A stretch of DNA of 64,000 nucleotides from Dastarcus helophoroides. Taxonomy: Eukaryota > Arthropoda > Insecta > Coleoptera > Bothrideridae. The notes under the pieces are model-generated. The model did not search any database and was not told the origin of the DNA. It was given only the letters and a program-made list of their open reading frames with translations. Every line of letters begins with the position of its first letter. Position 1 is the first letter of the stretch. Shown here in pieces: positions 45,863 to 56,829 of the stretch. A program made the position numbers and the translations under genes. Location of the stretch: the NCBI GenBank assembly GCA_028583605.1, contig CM053333.1, positions 29,119,302 through 29,183,301 on the forward strand, written 5' to 3'.

Positions 45863-47697
45863 CCGGGTGTTTTTTTTAGTTGGGAGGTTACCTTTATATG
45901 GAGTACTACTGATTAAAAAGGCAAACTGATTTTGTCGATGAGGCTAATCGAGGTTAAACTAACTTCTAAAAATATTTTCAACTTCCCCCCACTACCGATT
46001 ACGTCGGAAGTAGACATCAACTTTCTTATTTTAAATGGCAACCCACAAATTTTATATTTTATTTGGATTTTACGTAAAAAAATAAGGTGAGTTTGTGTAT
46101 ACATGTTTATCGCTACCTTTGACAGTTTTAAAGATATTTCAATTTTTCGAAAAAAAAATGACAGAAAAGAGGGTTATTTTAATTCTTTGTATCTTTTTTA
46201 TTTTTTGCAGTAAAAACATGAAATTTGGGTTAAAGTCACGAAATATTATAAAGACTATAATAAGGTAAACAGATTTTACATTTATTATACAGGGTGATGG
46301 AAATTTTATAACATTTGCTGTTGTTGTTTTATTCAAAAAAACTCTGTTTTTTTTTAAATGGGAACTATATGTCTTTTAATCATTTTTGGATTCTTCACAT
46401 AAAAAGAAGAAAAAAGTTTAATTACTTATTTTTTAAAATTTTGTGCCATTACAGAGGTATTTTACATAAATCTCAAAATAAAAAGAATCAAACATCTCTT
46501 TTTTGTTCAAGTAGGAAATTAACTGTAGGGAATAAAAGCTTAAAGAATTAATCATAATAAGTAATAGGAAACAAAAATAATTGACAAAAAATGTACATCA
46601 AGAACAACAAGGGCGATCTTCTGTTTCAATACATTTAAAGAGATATTTTAAGATTTCGAATTGAGTAACGTTTTTAAGCACATCCTATTGTTTCTAGCAA
46701 TCTGCTTGTCATGCAGTAGGCGTAAAAAAATCACTAAAAAAGTTCCATTTTGATTTTCATTGTAAAATTTAACGCTTAAAAATCCTGAGTTCTAATCTAA
46801 CAGCATAACAGTTAAAGGACGAATTTTCTTGAAAATTTGTTGTTGATTTTCATTAGTCCAAAAATGAGAAGTCTGTTTAACAAACCATTTTTACGAAACT
46901 TACATTCGTGGCTACCTAAACATTTTCCAATAAGTGTTCTAACAATTAGCCAAAAATTTATTCGTCTTGTGCGGTTATCTTTTAAATGTTATTTAGCCTA
47001 AAATTTTTAGGCCTTGTGGTTATTTTTTTGTTGAAAATTTTGTTGTCTACTATTAAGTTGCTACTAGAAAAAAAAGATATATTTTTCTTTTTTATTTTGC
47101 ATTATATCTCTGTAACGGTGCAGAATTTTAAAGAAATTAGTCATATAACTTTTTTCTTCTTTTTACGTGAGGAATTCAAAAATGTTTAAAAGACACACTA
47201 TTTAAAAAAATACAGAGTTTTTTGGAATAAAACAAAAACAATAAAGATCATAAAATTTCCATCACCCTGTGTAATAAATGTAAATCTTGATTGCGTTATT
47301 ATAGTCTTCATAATATTCCATGAGTTCAACCCAAATTTCATGTTTTTACTGCAAAAAATAAAAAAGATACAAAGAATTAAAATAACCCTCTTTTCTGTCA
47401 TTTTTTTTCGAAAAATTGAAATATCTTAAAAACTGCCAAAAATATCAATAATCATGTATACATAAACTCACCTTATTTTTCTACGTAGAATCCAAATAAA
47501 ATATAAAATTTGTGGGTTGCCATTTAAAATAAGAATGTTGATGTCTACTTACGGTATAACGGGAAGTGGGAGGAAGTTGAAAATATTTTTGAAAGGTAGT
47601 TTAGCTCTGATTAGCCATATCGACAAAATCAGTTTGCCTTTATAATAAGTGATACACCATATAAATGTAACCTCCCAACTAAACAAAAAACACCCGG
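45863..47697. mobile_element. Large fold-back element, 1,835 bp, arms ~690 bp
   Basis: The ends CCGGGTGTTTTTTTTAGTTG and, from the right, CCGGGTGTTTTTTGTTTAGT are flanked by TA (45861-45862 and 47698-47699). The arms stay complementary through TGGCAACCCACAAATTTTAT, GACAGAAAAGAGGGTTATT and ATACAGGGTGATGGAAATTT. They continue past AAAAAGAAGAAAAAAGTT to about 46555, paired with about 46985. The unpaired centre is about 430 bp. An internal TACAGGGTGATGG / CCATCACCCTGTGTA pair suggests two fold-back elements nested symmetrically. No transposase. Confidence 0.8.
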
Positions 47698-47946
47698 TAT
47701 ATACTATAAGTTGCATCATAGCAAAAACTTAGCAGATAATGTAAATTTTTGTTCATTTGTGCTTAGATAATACTAGGTCGCTAAGCGTTAATACTTAATA
47801 TGAGACTTTTTAAATCTTGTCCAATCAAAAAAAAAAAGAAAAAATCAAACATGCTATTCCATATCTGAAGGGTTTGTATAACTTTGATTAATTATTTAAC
47901 ATCGATGTATTTTAACGAATTATCTGGGGTGAAGCGAAAGATATAT

Positions 47947-48224
47947 TAAAAAGTCTTGGCGAAAGTTAAAAGCTTAATAACTGCCCTGTTTTGGAGAAGG
48001 CCCATGTAGTCAAGTTCATAACGTTACATTACATTATTTTGGTTTTAGTTTAAAGATGAAAGAACGAAATAGATTTAATTAAAAAAGTCTTGGCGAATGT
48101 TAAAAGCTTAATAACTGCCCTGTTTTTGAGAAGGCTCATGTGGTTAAGTCCATAAAGTTACATTATATTATCCTGGTTTTAGTTCAAACATAAAAGAACG
48201 TAATAGATTTTATTAATTCTGAGT
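47947..48224 (+). repeat. Direct tandem duplication, ~138-bp unit
   Basis: Two adjacent copies starting TTAAAAAGTCTTGGCGAA at about 47948 and 48085. Both carry GCTTAATAACTGCCCTGTTT and a GGTTTTAGTT block. Visibly similar with scattered differences. Confidence 0.75.
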
Positions 48225-48289
48225 ACCTTCATAAAAAGAACCTGGGGTTGAAGAGTTGTTACAGCAAGATTTAAAAAGAATTAAATAAA

Positions 48290-48619
48290 TATTACAACAA
48301 AATGTAGTTTTTAAATTTAGTAAGGAATTTTTCTAGAACAATTTGATAAGGGTAAGCGGCCGTGATGATAAATCAAATGGCAGATAAGCGCTCCAGAAAT
48401 TTCTGCAAACGATAAGTCTTATCTGTACGACCCTTCTAGAAACCGGAACGGCACCTATAAATAGACGCGGTCGTCTGTCCCTCAGTCAGTTAGTTAATTA
48501 AACAGTGCTAGTGAGTTAATTAGTCAGTTAGCTAAGTGAATTATAATTGTAGTGTTTCAGAATCAGTTTGGAAATAAGGTGATTAAAAGTATTATTCTTC
48601 GAACCGATAACTCGAAATA
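48290..48619 (+). repeat. 5' LTR of the gypsy element
   Basis: 330 bp that align with 53106-53448, sharing CTTATCTGTACGACCCTTCT, GAAACCGGAACGG and GTCGTCTGTCCCTCAGT. Compared with the 3' LTR it lacks a short GGTGAGTTAG repeat and differs near its end. Confidence 0.85.
48456..48486 (+). promoter_or_regulatory. LTR promoter: TATA box and TCAGT initiator
   Basis: TATAAATA at 48456-48463 and an arthropod-type initiator TCAGT at 48482-48486, with 28 bases from the first T of the box to the A of the initiator. The 3' LTR keeps the same pair (53269-53276 and 53295-53299) at the same spacing, so the core promoter survived while the genes decayed. Confidence 0.65.
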
Positions 48620-48621
48620 AC

Positions 48622-48634
48622 TGGCGTCAGAACC
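48622..48634 (+). other. Putative primer binding site
   Basis: TGGCGTCAGAACC begins two bases after the 5' LTR. A TGG start next to the LTR is expected for priming by a tRNA 3' end. The tRNA is not identified. Confidence 0.45.
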
Positions 48635-48803
48635 AAGATTAGTTGTGGATTGTGCTTTATTTCTTGGAGGAATTTGTGCGAGGTTCCACACTTAGACTTT
48701 ATCACGGATGTTATAAACTGTTTAATAGTTTATACGGGGCGCGTCAGGAAAAATCTTAAACATTCTAGAACGTCTTATAGAAACGAGATTAAAAGTCACC
48801 AAA

Positions 48804-49755
48804 ATGGAATGACAATTGCAAGCCATATTAGCAATGATGAAAGACAAAGAGGAAAAGGAGAAAGAATAAAAGCGACAAGAAAAAGAACAGGAGGAAGAAC
48901 GAAGACGACAAAAAAAAGAAGATAAGGGAGAACGAAGACAACAAGATAAAGAACGGAGTCGAAATAAAAAAGAACAAGATATAGAACGAAGACGACAAGA
49001 AAAAGAACGAGACGAAGAAGAAGAGGACAAAAAATATAACACAGACGACAAGAAATAGAACAAGATGAAGACCAAAGACGACAATAAAAAAGAAGAAGAA
49101 CAGAGAAGAAATGCAGACAAACAATAATTGCATAGTCTATTAGCAAATATAACAGAAAACATGAAAGTAGACATTGCAAAAATGAAAGACGAAATGAAAG
49201 ACCAAATTACAGAAATGAAAGATGATATGGACGAAGTCAAAGAGGAAATTGGAGAAGGATAAAATTGCAGGAATGAAAGGAGAGATAAGCGAAGTGAAGA
49301 AAAAAATTGGAGAAATAAAAGAAAAATTCAATAACGAGCTTCTTAATTTGGACACAGTAACACAAAAAAAGATCAACAACATCGAAAATGCCATGAAGAA
49401 GTTGCTTAGTGGACAATTTACACAACACGAATCCGAAAGTGTACCCGCTATTTCTTTCCAAAAAACCTCCGACCTATGATGGAAAAACATCCTTCCTGCC
49501 GCTAAGGCCAATCGGTGGACGAAAGATGAAAGGGCAACCTCATCAGTGGTATCCCTGCGCGGAGAAGTTCTGGAACTACTCCAAACTCTTTCTTATCATG
49601 AACAAGCTAACTGTGAAGATCTAGTTAGGGCTTTAGAGCTGAGATTTGGGGACCACCATTTGCAGCAACTTGTCTAGTAGGAAGGCAGAAAAGTGGTGAA
49701 ATGCTAAAAGAATTAGAGGCTGCCGTGAGAAGGCCGGCGTATGTCGCCTACCAAA
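48804..49755 (+). pseudogene. gag-like remnant
   Basis: From the ATG at 48804 the frame gives LQAILAMMKDKEEKEKE, then a long Lys/Glu/Arg-rich coiled-coil stretch with stops, ITENMKVDIAKMKDEMKDQI, and (49222-49479) EVKKKIGEIKEKFNNELLNL. A shifted frame continues with KKPPTYDGKTSF and SVVSLRGEVLELLQ, then EDLVRALELRFGDHHLQQL and ELEAAVRRPAYVAYQ. These are capsid-type blocks of gypsy elements. The sequence jumps from here directly to the protease, so the usual CCHC nucleocapsid knuckle appears deleted. Ser/Phe-rich open frames on the minus strand at 48722-49240 are mirror readings of the coiled-coil region. Confidence 0.75.
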
Positions 49756-49759
49756 CAGT

Positions 49760-50445
49760 GCTACAATGGACACAGGGGCCATGATTACTTTGACACGCAG
49801 GAACATTCTACCGTCGCAACCGAACGTACTATCGCAAAGAATGCTCCTCAAAACAGTTACGGGAGATACTGCGCCAATTATAGGAAAGGCAGACGTTATA
49901 ATTGTTCTGGGAAAACTACGGATTTTGCATCTAGTGTTGTTGGAAAATATCGAAGACTAGCTGATTTTGGGGATAGAAGTAATCAGGCAACACAGTTTTA
50001 CTTTCAACCCCGCGCAGAACATTTTAAGGATTGAAAATAAAGAGCTTGTCCTGACAACACCAAAGGACACCCTAAAGGAGATAAGACTGTTTGCCTGCGA
50101 AACAGCTCTAGTGCAGGGTAGCAGTGAGAAGACGATTATGACTGTGATGGAAGTAGATTTGGGCTGCTGCGTTGGATTAGTGGAACCGACTTATGACATT
50201 TCGAAGAATTTACTAGTGGCGAGATCCTCGTTAGAATATCTCAGAAGGTACCTGTGAGAGTTGCCAACGTATTTCCAATAGCACACTCAATCAAGAAGAT
50301 TAGTCCTCTGGCAGTCTGTACACCGGTAGCGTCAATAAGCTCATTGGGTGACAATTATGCGCCAGTACCGAAAACGAAAATTAGGCAAGTCAAGTTGAAC
50401 GTGAACTTAAAACACCTGTCCAAAGAAGAAGCAGTTCTGGCTTGA
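49760..50445 (+). pseudogene. Retroviral-type aspartic protease region
   Basis: TMDTGAMITLTRRNILP holds the DTG catalytic motif (49769-49777), followed by GKADVIIVLGKLRILHLVLL. After a stop and shift, IEVIRQHSFTFNPAQNILRI and CVGLVEPTYDISKNLLVARS form the linker to the reverse transcriptase. At least two interruptions. Confidence 0.7.
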
Positions 50446-51300
50446 TCATTTCTTCAGAAAAACCACGACGCTTTTACCGATAGAGACCAATATTTTGGAA
50501 GGACGGATAAAGTTCGACACAAAATTAACACCGGCAATTTAAGACCTATACGTCAACCCCCAAGAAGATTATCTGTAGTCAAGCAAGATGAAGTCGCAGG
50601 ACTGGGTAAGAAGATGATGGGGTAAGAAGATGATGAAGGATGGAGTCATCGAGGAGTCTAATAGTCCATGGCCTTCCCCTGTAGTCTTGGATAGAAAGAG
50701 GGTATCGACTACCGGAAACTTAACGACGTCACTAAAAAGGTCAGCTACCCTTTGCCAAGGATTAATGACACCCTAACAACTTTGTCTGGGTCCACTTGGT
50801 TTTCAACTTTGGAATTGTAAAGTGGATATTGGCAAGTAAGCATAGATCTCAACGGCAAAGAAAAGACGGTATTTTCTTCTAAGAGTGGATTATATCAGTT
50901 CACGATTATGCCTTTTGGACTATTCAACGCACCGGCTACATGGAAAATCTGCATGGTCTGCTTGAAGGACGTCATGGGGATGAACTAGAGTTTTAAAGAA
51001 CATCCAGAAAATATTCACGAAATCTTCGACAAGTTAACACAAACTAATCTAAAGCTCAATCCGAAGAAAAGTAGAATCCTTGGGCCACACTGTATCAGCC
51101 GCAGGAGCGGAAACAAACATTAGCAAGACTCAAGCAGTCTGTGACTGGCCAAGACCCAAAGATAAACATGAATTGAGGAGCTTCATGGGGTTCTGCACCT
51201 ATTTCCGAAGATTTGTAGAAGTCGCCGTTACACAGACTCACAGAAGGAAGAACGCTCTATGTCTAATCTCCCGATTGTGATACCGCTTTCCGAAAACTGA
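50446..51300 (+). pseudogene. gypsy reverse transcriptase, broken
   Basis: Fragments in changing frames: RPIRQPPRRLSVVKQDEVAG, DYRKLNDVTKKVSYPLPRIN, GYWQVSIDLNGKEKTVFSS and MPFGLFNAPATW (from 50908). The catalytic YxDD block reads CLKDV (50959-50973), so a catalytic Asp is lost. LKLNPKKS, GHTVSAAGAE and LRSFMGFCTYFRRFV follow. Confidence 0.8.
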
Positions 51301-51349
51301 ATTCCGCTTTGTGCACAAGCCTTATCTTTGCCTATCCTCAGCAAAATGG

Positions 51350-51800
51350 AAAATTTGTGTTAGACACAGACGCTAGCAACGTCGGGATTGGGGCTGTGCT
51401 GTCTTAAGATCAAGGTGGTGAAGAAAAAGTAATTAAATATTACAGCAAGATCCTAACAAAACCGAAGATGAACTATTGCACCAACACGAAGGAACTTTTT
51501 GCGATAATGAGGGCCGTGGAACACTTCCACAAGTATTTGTATGGACAGAAATTTCTCGTCAGGACAAATTATTTGGCCCTTTCTTGGTTACTACGAATAA
51601 AAAATGCGGAGGGACAGGCGGCTTAATGGTTAGAAAGGCTTTAATAGTATCACTTTAAGATGCATCATCGACCGGGACGACAGCATAACAACGCCGACGC
51701 TTTGTCCAGAAAACCTTGTAGGGATTGCAAACACTGCAGACGAGTTGAGGACCATAAGGATATGCTGGATATAAGGGTCACGTCTGTTCAGCCAGAAAAA
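51350..51800 (+). pseudogene. RNase H region of the gypsy element
   Basis: KFVLDTDASNVGIGAVLS (first catalytic Asp near 51364-51366), a stop, then VIKYYSKILTKPKMNYCTNT, KELFAIMRAVEHFHKYLYGQ and KFLVRTNY. The QHNNADALSRKPCRDCKHC tether follows at about 51680. Interrupted by stops. Confidence 0.75.
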
Positions 51801-51859
51801 AATGGACTCTTGAAGATCTTCGGGAGCTACAGAAGAGCGACGCAGATATCGGACCCATA

Positions 51860-53075
51860 TTGAAATGGAAAAAAGCTCGAGATTGACCTGAATGGCAAAA
51901 AGATTCCGACAGAGGTCCAGCTCTTAAAAATGTGTGGGCCCAATGGAAATCCCTTTAGGTAGAGGACGGGGTGCTGAAGAGGGCACGGGAATGCGCGGAT
52001 GAAAAGCGTGTGAACTTGCAGTTGGTGGTGTCTCAGGAAAAGATTCCACAGGTTTTGTGGGAGATGCACAATGGGACCTCTGACAGACATATAATGATTA
52101 ACAAAACCCTGGAGAAAATTTGGAACAGTTCTATTGGGTTAACTGCAAGAAGGACGTTGAGTGGTGGTGTCGGAATACTTACGCTGCATCCAAGAGTCCT
52201 TGTACAAGAACCAAAGCAGCACTAAAGCGGTGTAATGTGGAAGTTTCATTTAAAAGGATTGCAATCCATGTGGCAGGACCATTTTCAGCATCAGACTCTG
52301 AAAACAAGTACATCCTAGTAGCCATGAACTATTTCAGTAAATGGCCTGAAGCTTATGCCATCCCGAACCAGGAAGCCACCACAGTCGCAAGGGTTCTTGT
52401 GGACAACTTCATTTGTAGATTTGGTGTTCCCTTGGAACTACGCTCGGACCAAGAGCTGCGCCGTCTTCTTGGAATAAAGAAAACTTGAACGACACCCCTT
52501 CATATACAGCCTAATGGAATGGTGAAAAGATTTAACAGGACCTTAAGGGAACATTTTTCGAAGGTCATTTCCAATCATCAGAGAGACTAGGACCGACAAC
52601 TCCCACTGTTTTTAATAGCATATCGCGGGGCAACTCATGAAACTACTGGTCAGACTCCGGCAAAAGTGATCTTCGGGAGGGAACTGCGGCCTTCGTGTGA
52701 CTTGGTGTTTAGATCACCTAGGGAGACCCCCTGGGAGACGATAGGTTCCGTGGACGGCTTGAGGAAAACGCTGTTGGAGACACATGCTCTGGTGCGGTCA
52801 AGGATCAACTTGGCGACGGACCAGATAAAAACAAGATATGACTTAAACGCCAACCATGGAGGTTTCAGTGAGGGCGAATTGGTATGGCTGTACAACTCTC
52901 AGCGGAGGAAAGGAGTTTCGCCAAAGTTTACCCATCTTGAAAAGGGCTGTATAAATTGCTGAAGAGGATCAACGACTTGGTATACAGAATCCAACGCAGC
53001 CCCAGGACCAAGACAAAAGTGGTACACCTCAACAGACTGTGCAAATATAGTGGCAAAGTGACTGATTGGAACTAA
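51860..53075 (+). pseudogene. gypsy integrase, broken
   Basis: The zinc domain is present but degraded: EMHNGTSDRHIMINKTLEKI, then FYWVNCKKDVEWWCRNT. The core reads RIAIHVAGPF (the usual catalytic Asp is His at 52266-52268), NKYILVAMNYFSKWPEAYAI, VARVLVDNFICRFGVPLEL and RSDQ. Then come TTPLHIQPNGMVKRF-like pieces, AYRGATHETTGQTPAKVIFG and KTRYDLNANHGGFSEGELVW. It ends RINDLVYRIQ and KVVHLNRLCKYSGKV. Several frameshifts. Confidence 0.8.
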
Positions 53076-53092
53076 TCGAGACGATTAGTCTT

Positions 53093-53105
53093 AATATGGA
53101 GGCAG
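53093..53105 (+). other. Polypurine tract
   Basis: AATATGGAGGCAG directly before the 3' LTR; purine-rich with two interruptions. Confidence 0.5.
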
Positions 53106-53448
53106 TGTTACAAAATGTAGTTATAAAATTTAGTAAAGAATTTTTCTAGAAACATTTGATAAGGGAAAGCGGCCGCGATAATGAATCAAACGGCAGATAA
53201 GTGCTTCAAAAATGTCTGCAAACGATAAATCTTATCTGTACGACCCTTCTAGAAACCGGAACGGTACGTATAAATATACACGGTCGTCTGTCCCTCAGTT
53301 GGTTAGTTAATTAAACAGTGCCAGTGAGTTAATTAGTCAGTTGGTGAGTTAGCTAAGTGAATTATAATTGTAGTGTTCCGGAATCAGTTTGGAAATAAAC
53401 TAATTTTTATTCACTAAGTATTAATCTTCTAACCGATAACCCGCAACA
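53106..53448 (+). repeat. 3' LTR of the gypsy element
   Basis: 343 bp running from TGTTACAAAATG to CCCGCAACA, so it keeps the TG...CA ends. TATA box at 53269-53276 and initiator at 53295-53299. Confidence 0.85.
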
Positions 53449-53755
53449 ATGTAATTTAAAAAAATCCCAGAAAGTTCGTCTTAGAGACGACGCGGTGTTC
53501 GACATAATAAACTCACGGTTTTCAAGACTGTCCGGCGCCTCTCAGAATCGAAAAAGAGGAATTATTTATTACACTCGTAAGTTTCACATTCCTTTTATGA
53601 AATCAGCGTTACAATGATATAAATTTAGTTTAAAGAATATATATGTGTCTTTAAATATTTTATAATGTAGTGTTGCTTTGACGAAGAGCAAATAATTAGT
53701 TTGTATAAGTTTTTCAAATGTATTTAAGTTATTAGGGGTAACTTTAAAAATTAAG
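53449..53755. other. Unassigned gap
   Basis: Contains a GC-richer stretch at 53485-53565. It was checked for a tRNA fold and none was found. Confidence 0.3.
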
Positions 53756-54526
53756 ACTTATAGAGGAAAAGTTCTGAATATGGGCCTCTATCAAATCATG
53801 CTAGTTTACTGAGTGACATCTTGAGCAAGTGCTCAATGTCTAATTGGAAATTAAAATTATTTAATACCACATTCAGTTTTTGTTTTTCATTGTTAATATT
53901 TTAAAGCAAAATTAGTTTTTTAAAAAATGTAAGTGTTTTGTTAAAGTAGGATTAAAAGTGACAACAAGACTGTTGATAATAAGGATAAAACTTATTTTTA
54001 TTGCTTTTTTACTGAAATGCCCATAACAAACCTAAAAACATAAATTCGAGTTTTTGTTTCCTAATAGTGTTATTTTGCTAATAAGGGCCCCTTAAAATGT
54101 CCTAATATAAACGGATCCATATTTGCCCTGATATTTAAACTTTGTACCTATTTTGGATTGGCAATGTCAGGAAGTGCGCTAAAAGTCTCACTAAAACAAT
54201 ATTACCAAAACTGGTTATTCCTAAAGCACCTAAATTTAAAAAGGCAGACAAAATTGAAAGTTTTTTTTTAAACATTAACCATTATTGTGTTCGTTTTTAT
54301 GAAAACCGTTTAAACGTTCCAACCAGTAAAAAAATTGCAACAGTTTAGATGTAATTTAATATTATTATATATTTTTACGGTGATAAAACTTTAAGGCAAA
54401 AAGATTATTTACTTTATAAATCCATAGACAAATCATACGTTAATTTTTAGATTCCAACTAGGTAAGCTGTTTAAGTAATATAGAAACAACGAAATAAGGG
54501 CCCATATTCGGACCTTTTCCTCTAAT
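53756..54526. mobile_element. Putative MITE with ~28-bp inverted ends
   Basis: AGAGGAAAAGTTCTGAATAT at 53762 pairs with the reverse complement of ATATTCGGACCTTTTCCTCT at 54503-54522. The interior holds GGGCCCCTTAAAATG and an open frame at 54142-54348 (+) with no known motif. The target duplication is unclear. Confidence 0.5.
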
Positions 54527-54666
54527 AAAAATTGAACAGAGCAATTGACAAGACTGTGAATCAAACACAAACAGTTAGTTTGTTCATAAAATAAATAACT
54601 GCATAATTAGAACGTGCCTGATAAAATGAAAGCAAATATTTACGAATAACTGAAGCTTTAAATAAC

Positions 54667-54954
54667 ACAGGTCCACAAAAAAAGTGGTGTGTGCTAGGAG
54701 CGAAACTATCTATTTTTTAGGTATTTTTTCCGCTAAACACGAATCTCAAGTTAAAAATGGGGGTCAATAAATAAATAATTAAGAAAACCCAAAATACCGA
54801 TAAAAGTATCGTGATTTATGGGTTTTTTGAATTTTTCTCGATTGTTGGCCCATTGACCACTAATTTTTACTTTAGATTTGTGTTCTGTGGACAAAAATAC
54901 CGTAGAAAATTATAATTCAGCCCCCAGCACACACTTCTTTTTTTGTGGACTTGT
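54667..54954. mobile_element. Fold-back MITE, arms ~140 bp
   Basis: The arms begin GGTCCACAAAAAAAGTGG and, from the other side, AGTCCACAAAAAAAGAAG. They continue through GTGTGTGCT and CACRAATCT to the centre near 54810. No coding capacity. Confidence 0.6.
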
Positions 54955-55022
54955 GTAATTAAAGAAACTTTATTTATTAAAGACCAAATCTGTTGAAGCC
55001 AGACCCTCCATAAGAGGAAATC

Positions 55023-55259
55023 CTATCCTGATGCAATACTTTGAAAGTCCCGTTTACCTTTCACCACATACCTGTTCTTGTAGAAGCTGAAAATTTGTTC
55101 AAACCGGAATGAAATTTTGAACCCATCGTGTTCCAGCACAGGCAGGTTTGACTTTAAATCATCAAAATAGGCAAAATAAACCTGAACTTCTCCAGGGTAA
55201 AATGCCTGATGATGGGGCATTTTACTGCATAAATACGTCACTATACTAGCTCGCAACTG
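55023..55259 (-). CDS. Unrecognised open frame, candidate terminal exon
   Basis: An open frame of 79 codons on the minus strand, from just after an in-frame stop at 55262 to TAG at 55023. It includes YLCSKMPHHQAFYPGEVQVY and YKNRYVVKGKRDF, with a balanced residue mix unlike the Leu/Phe/Asn/Lys-rich background frames. TTGACAGTAACAG directly upstream could be a splice acceptor. A poly(A) signal AATAAA lies about 50 bases downstream (54969-54974 on the minus strand). I recognise no family. It may be the last exon of a host gene, part of an unknown element, or chance. Confidence 0.3.
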   Translation of the reverse strand, partial: QLRASIVTYLCSKMPHHQAFYPGEVQVYFAYFDDLKSNLPVLEHDGFKISFRFEQIFSFYKNRYVVKGKRDFQSIASG

Positions 55260-55740
55260 TTACTGTCAATTAAACACAGTTTTTCATAAAATAAGCTCAA
55301 AACAGCGGCACTTAAAATGTCTTGGGAACAATTTTATAAATTATTTTCAGTGGCAAGACTCATTTTTATAATAATTAATGTGTTATTTAAACTCAATTAG
55401 ATCTACAAAAATTAAACTTGTCAAATATTGTTATATAAATTAACAACGCCGTGTCAGGCTACTAACAATAAGTTACTCAAATAATAAACAGATAAATATT
55501 TAAAATTTTTAACTTTGTAATTTTTGTAATATTTTCATCCGTAATTATTTATTTACGACTATTACAAAATGCAAAAATAAATCATAAACAACGTCCTGAG
55601 AAGAGCAGAATTACTAAGCTCGCTTTAAGTTACCTGCTCGCTGTGCTCGCTCGTACTCAAATGCTATACTCGTTTAGTAAAACTTTGCCGTACTATACTT
55701 GTTGTATACCTAATATACTATTTTTAGTTATCTGCAGTTT
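55260..55740. other. Unassigned AT-rich gap
   Basis: Nothing recognised. Confidence 0.3.
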
Positions 55741-55749
55741 AAAAGGAGA

Positions 55750-56010
55750 TAAGAATAGTTTTACCTCTGACATTTTGGTTGACATACTGTGAATTACTGT
55801 GTTCATTGTATGTTGATTATCTTGTCTTTTGTGTCTATTTCATTTCAAAAGAGTTTCTTCTGTGTTATGGTTAATACACTAAGTTCCTGCACTTTTCTCT
55901 TTTGAATTTTGGTTTTAATTCTAAAATCTTGAGTCTCTGCACATAAGTTTCACCATATTTATTCCTGAAGAAGCTCCTTACGATGGCAAGCAAAATGTTC
56001 AACACATAAG
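55750..56010 (+). repeat. Family F array and tail
   Basis: Diverged monomers (TTGGTTGACATACTGTGAATT; AAGAGTTTCTTCTGTGTTATGG), then the tail CCTGAAGAAGCTCCTTACGA at 55963. Confidence 0.55.
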
Positions 56011-56762
56011 ATATATCAAATCATATAACCTTATAAAACGAAATTTATTTTGAAATCAAAGGCAGATACTTTGTTAATAATATAGAGCACATCAAAAAGT
56101 ATATTTTCTTTGCTAAATCTTTTGTGTGTTACTTAGTTTTCTCACCAACCCTCAACATAATGTCCGAAGGAAGCTAATCTGAGTGCTTGGGGGTATAATT
56201 TTATTGGTAGTCACAGATCATAGGGATGTGGATTTTGTTATCCCTTTATATGTATACACAGAATGCTGTAAAAACAATAATCCTGGTTTTCATTTTATCT
56301 TATAAATCTATGATATATAAATCTGTACACGAAGTATCAGGGCCGGCAAAGGCTGGAAATCAATAGCTTGGTTACGTACGTGTAAATGAATACCACATGC
56401 GCCCTGCATCGATTGCTTTTCCTGATTCTCCAAAAGTATTGTATAGCCGTATCGACAGCGCTATTATTTCACTATCATAAAATCTTCTCGAGGGCAATAA
56501 GAAGAATATTCGTCGGTCGGGTCGGATTTGAAGCGAAACCAAAATGGGACGTAGCCGATAAAATAATTGCACGCTTGTCCTGAAGTTTGAAATAAAGAAG
56601 TTTACGAGCGGCGTTAATTTGTTTTATTTTACGTGACTTATCAAACCATCCATAAAAGGTAATTAACCCTCATTTAAGGCAGAAAATATACGTATTCTTG
56701 AAAATGCAATAAGGGAGTTATATTTAACATTTATTGAAGACCGAAAATATATGTATATATTT

Positions 56763-56764
<2 letters not shown>
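56011..56764. other. Unassigned stretch
   Basis: AT-rich, except for a more balanced segment at 56340-56600 with frames on both strands that match nothing I know. Confidence 0.3.

Positions 56765-56824
<60 letters not shown>
56765..56824. repeat. (TA)n microsatellite
   Basis: About 29 TA repeats. The Tyr/Ile-repeat open frames here are artefacts of the tract. Confidence 0.9.

Positions 56825-56829
<5 letters not shown>

Larger units (their letters stand above)
48290..53448 (+). mobile_element. Ty3/gypsy LTR retrotransposon, inactive
   Basis: About 5.16 kb. The left LTR is 48290-48619 and the right LTR 53106-53448. Between them lie gag-like, protease, reverse transcriptase, RNase H and integrase remnants in gypsy order, all on the plus strand. 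No env-like frame was seen. Many stops and frameshifts, a lost catalytic Asp in RT and a replaced one in integrase show it is dead. A clear target duplication was not found, and the left LTR start has lost its TG. Confidence 0.85.

Noticed and set aside
48722..49240. 172-codon Ser/Phe-rich frame and its overlapping partners on the minus strand
   Set aside because: Mirror readings of the Lys/Glu/Arg-rich gag coiled coil on the plus strand.
53485..53565. tRNA-like GC-richer segment
   Set aside because: No consistent cloverleaf or B-box on either strand.
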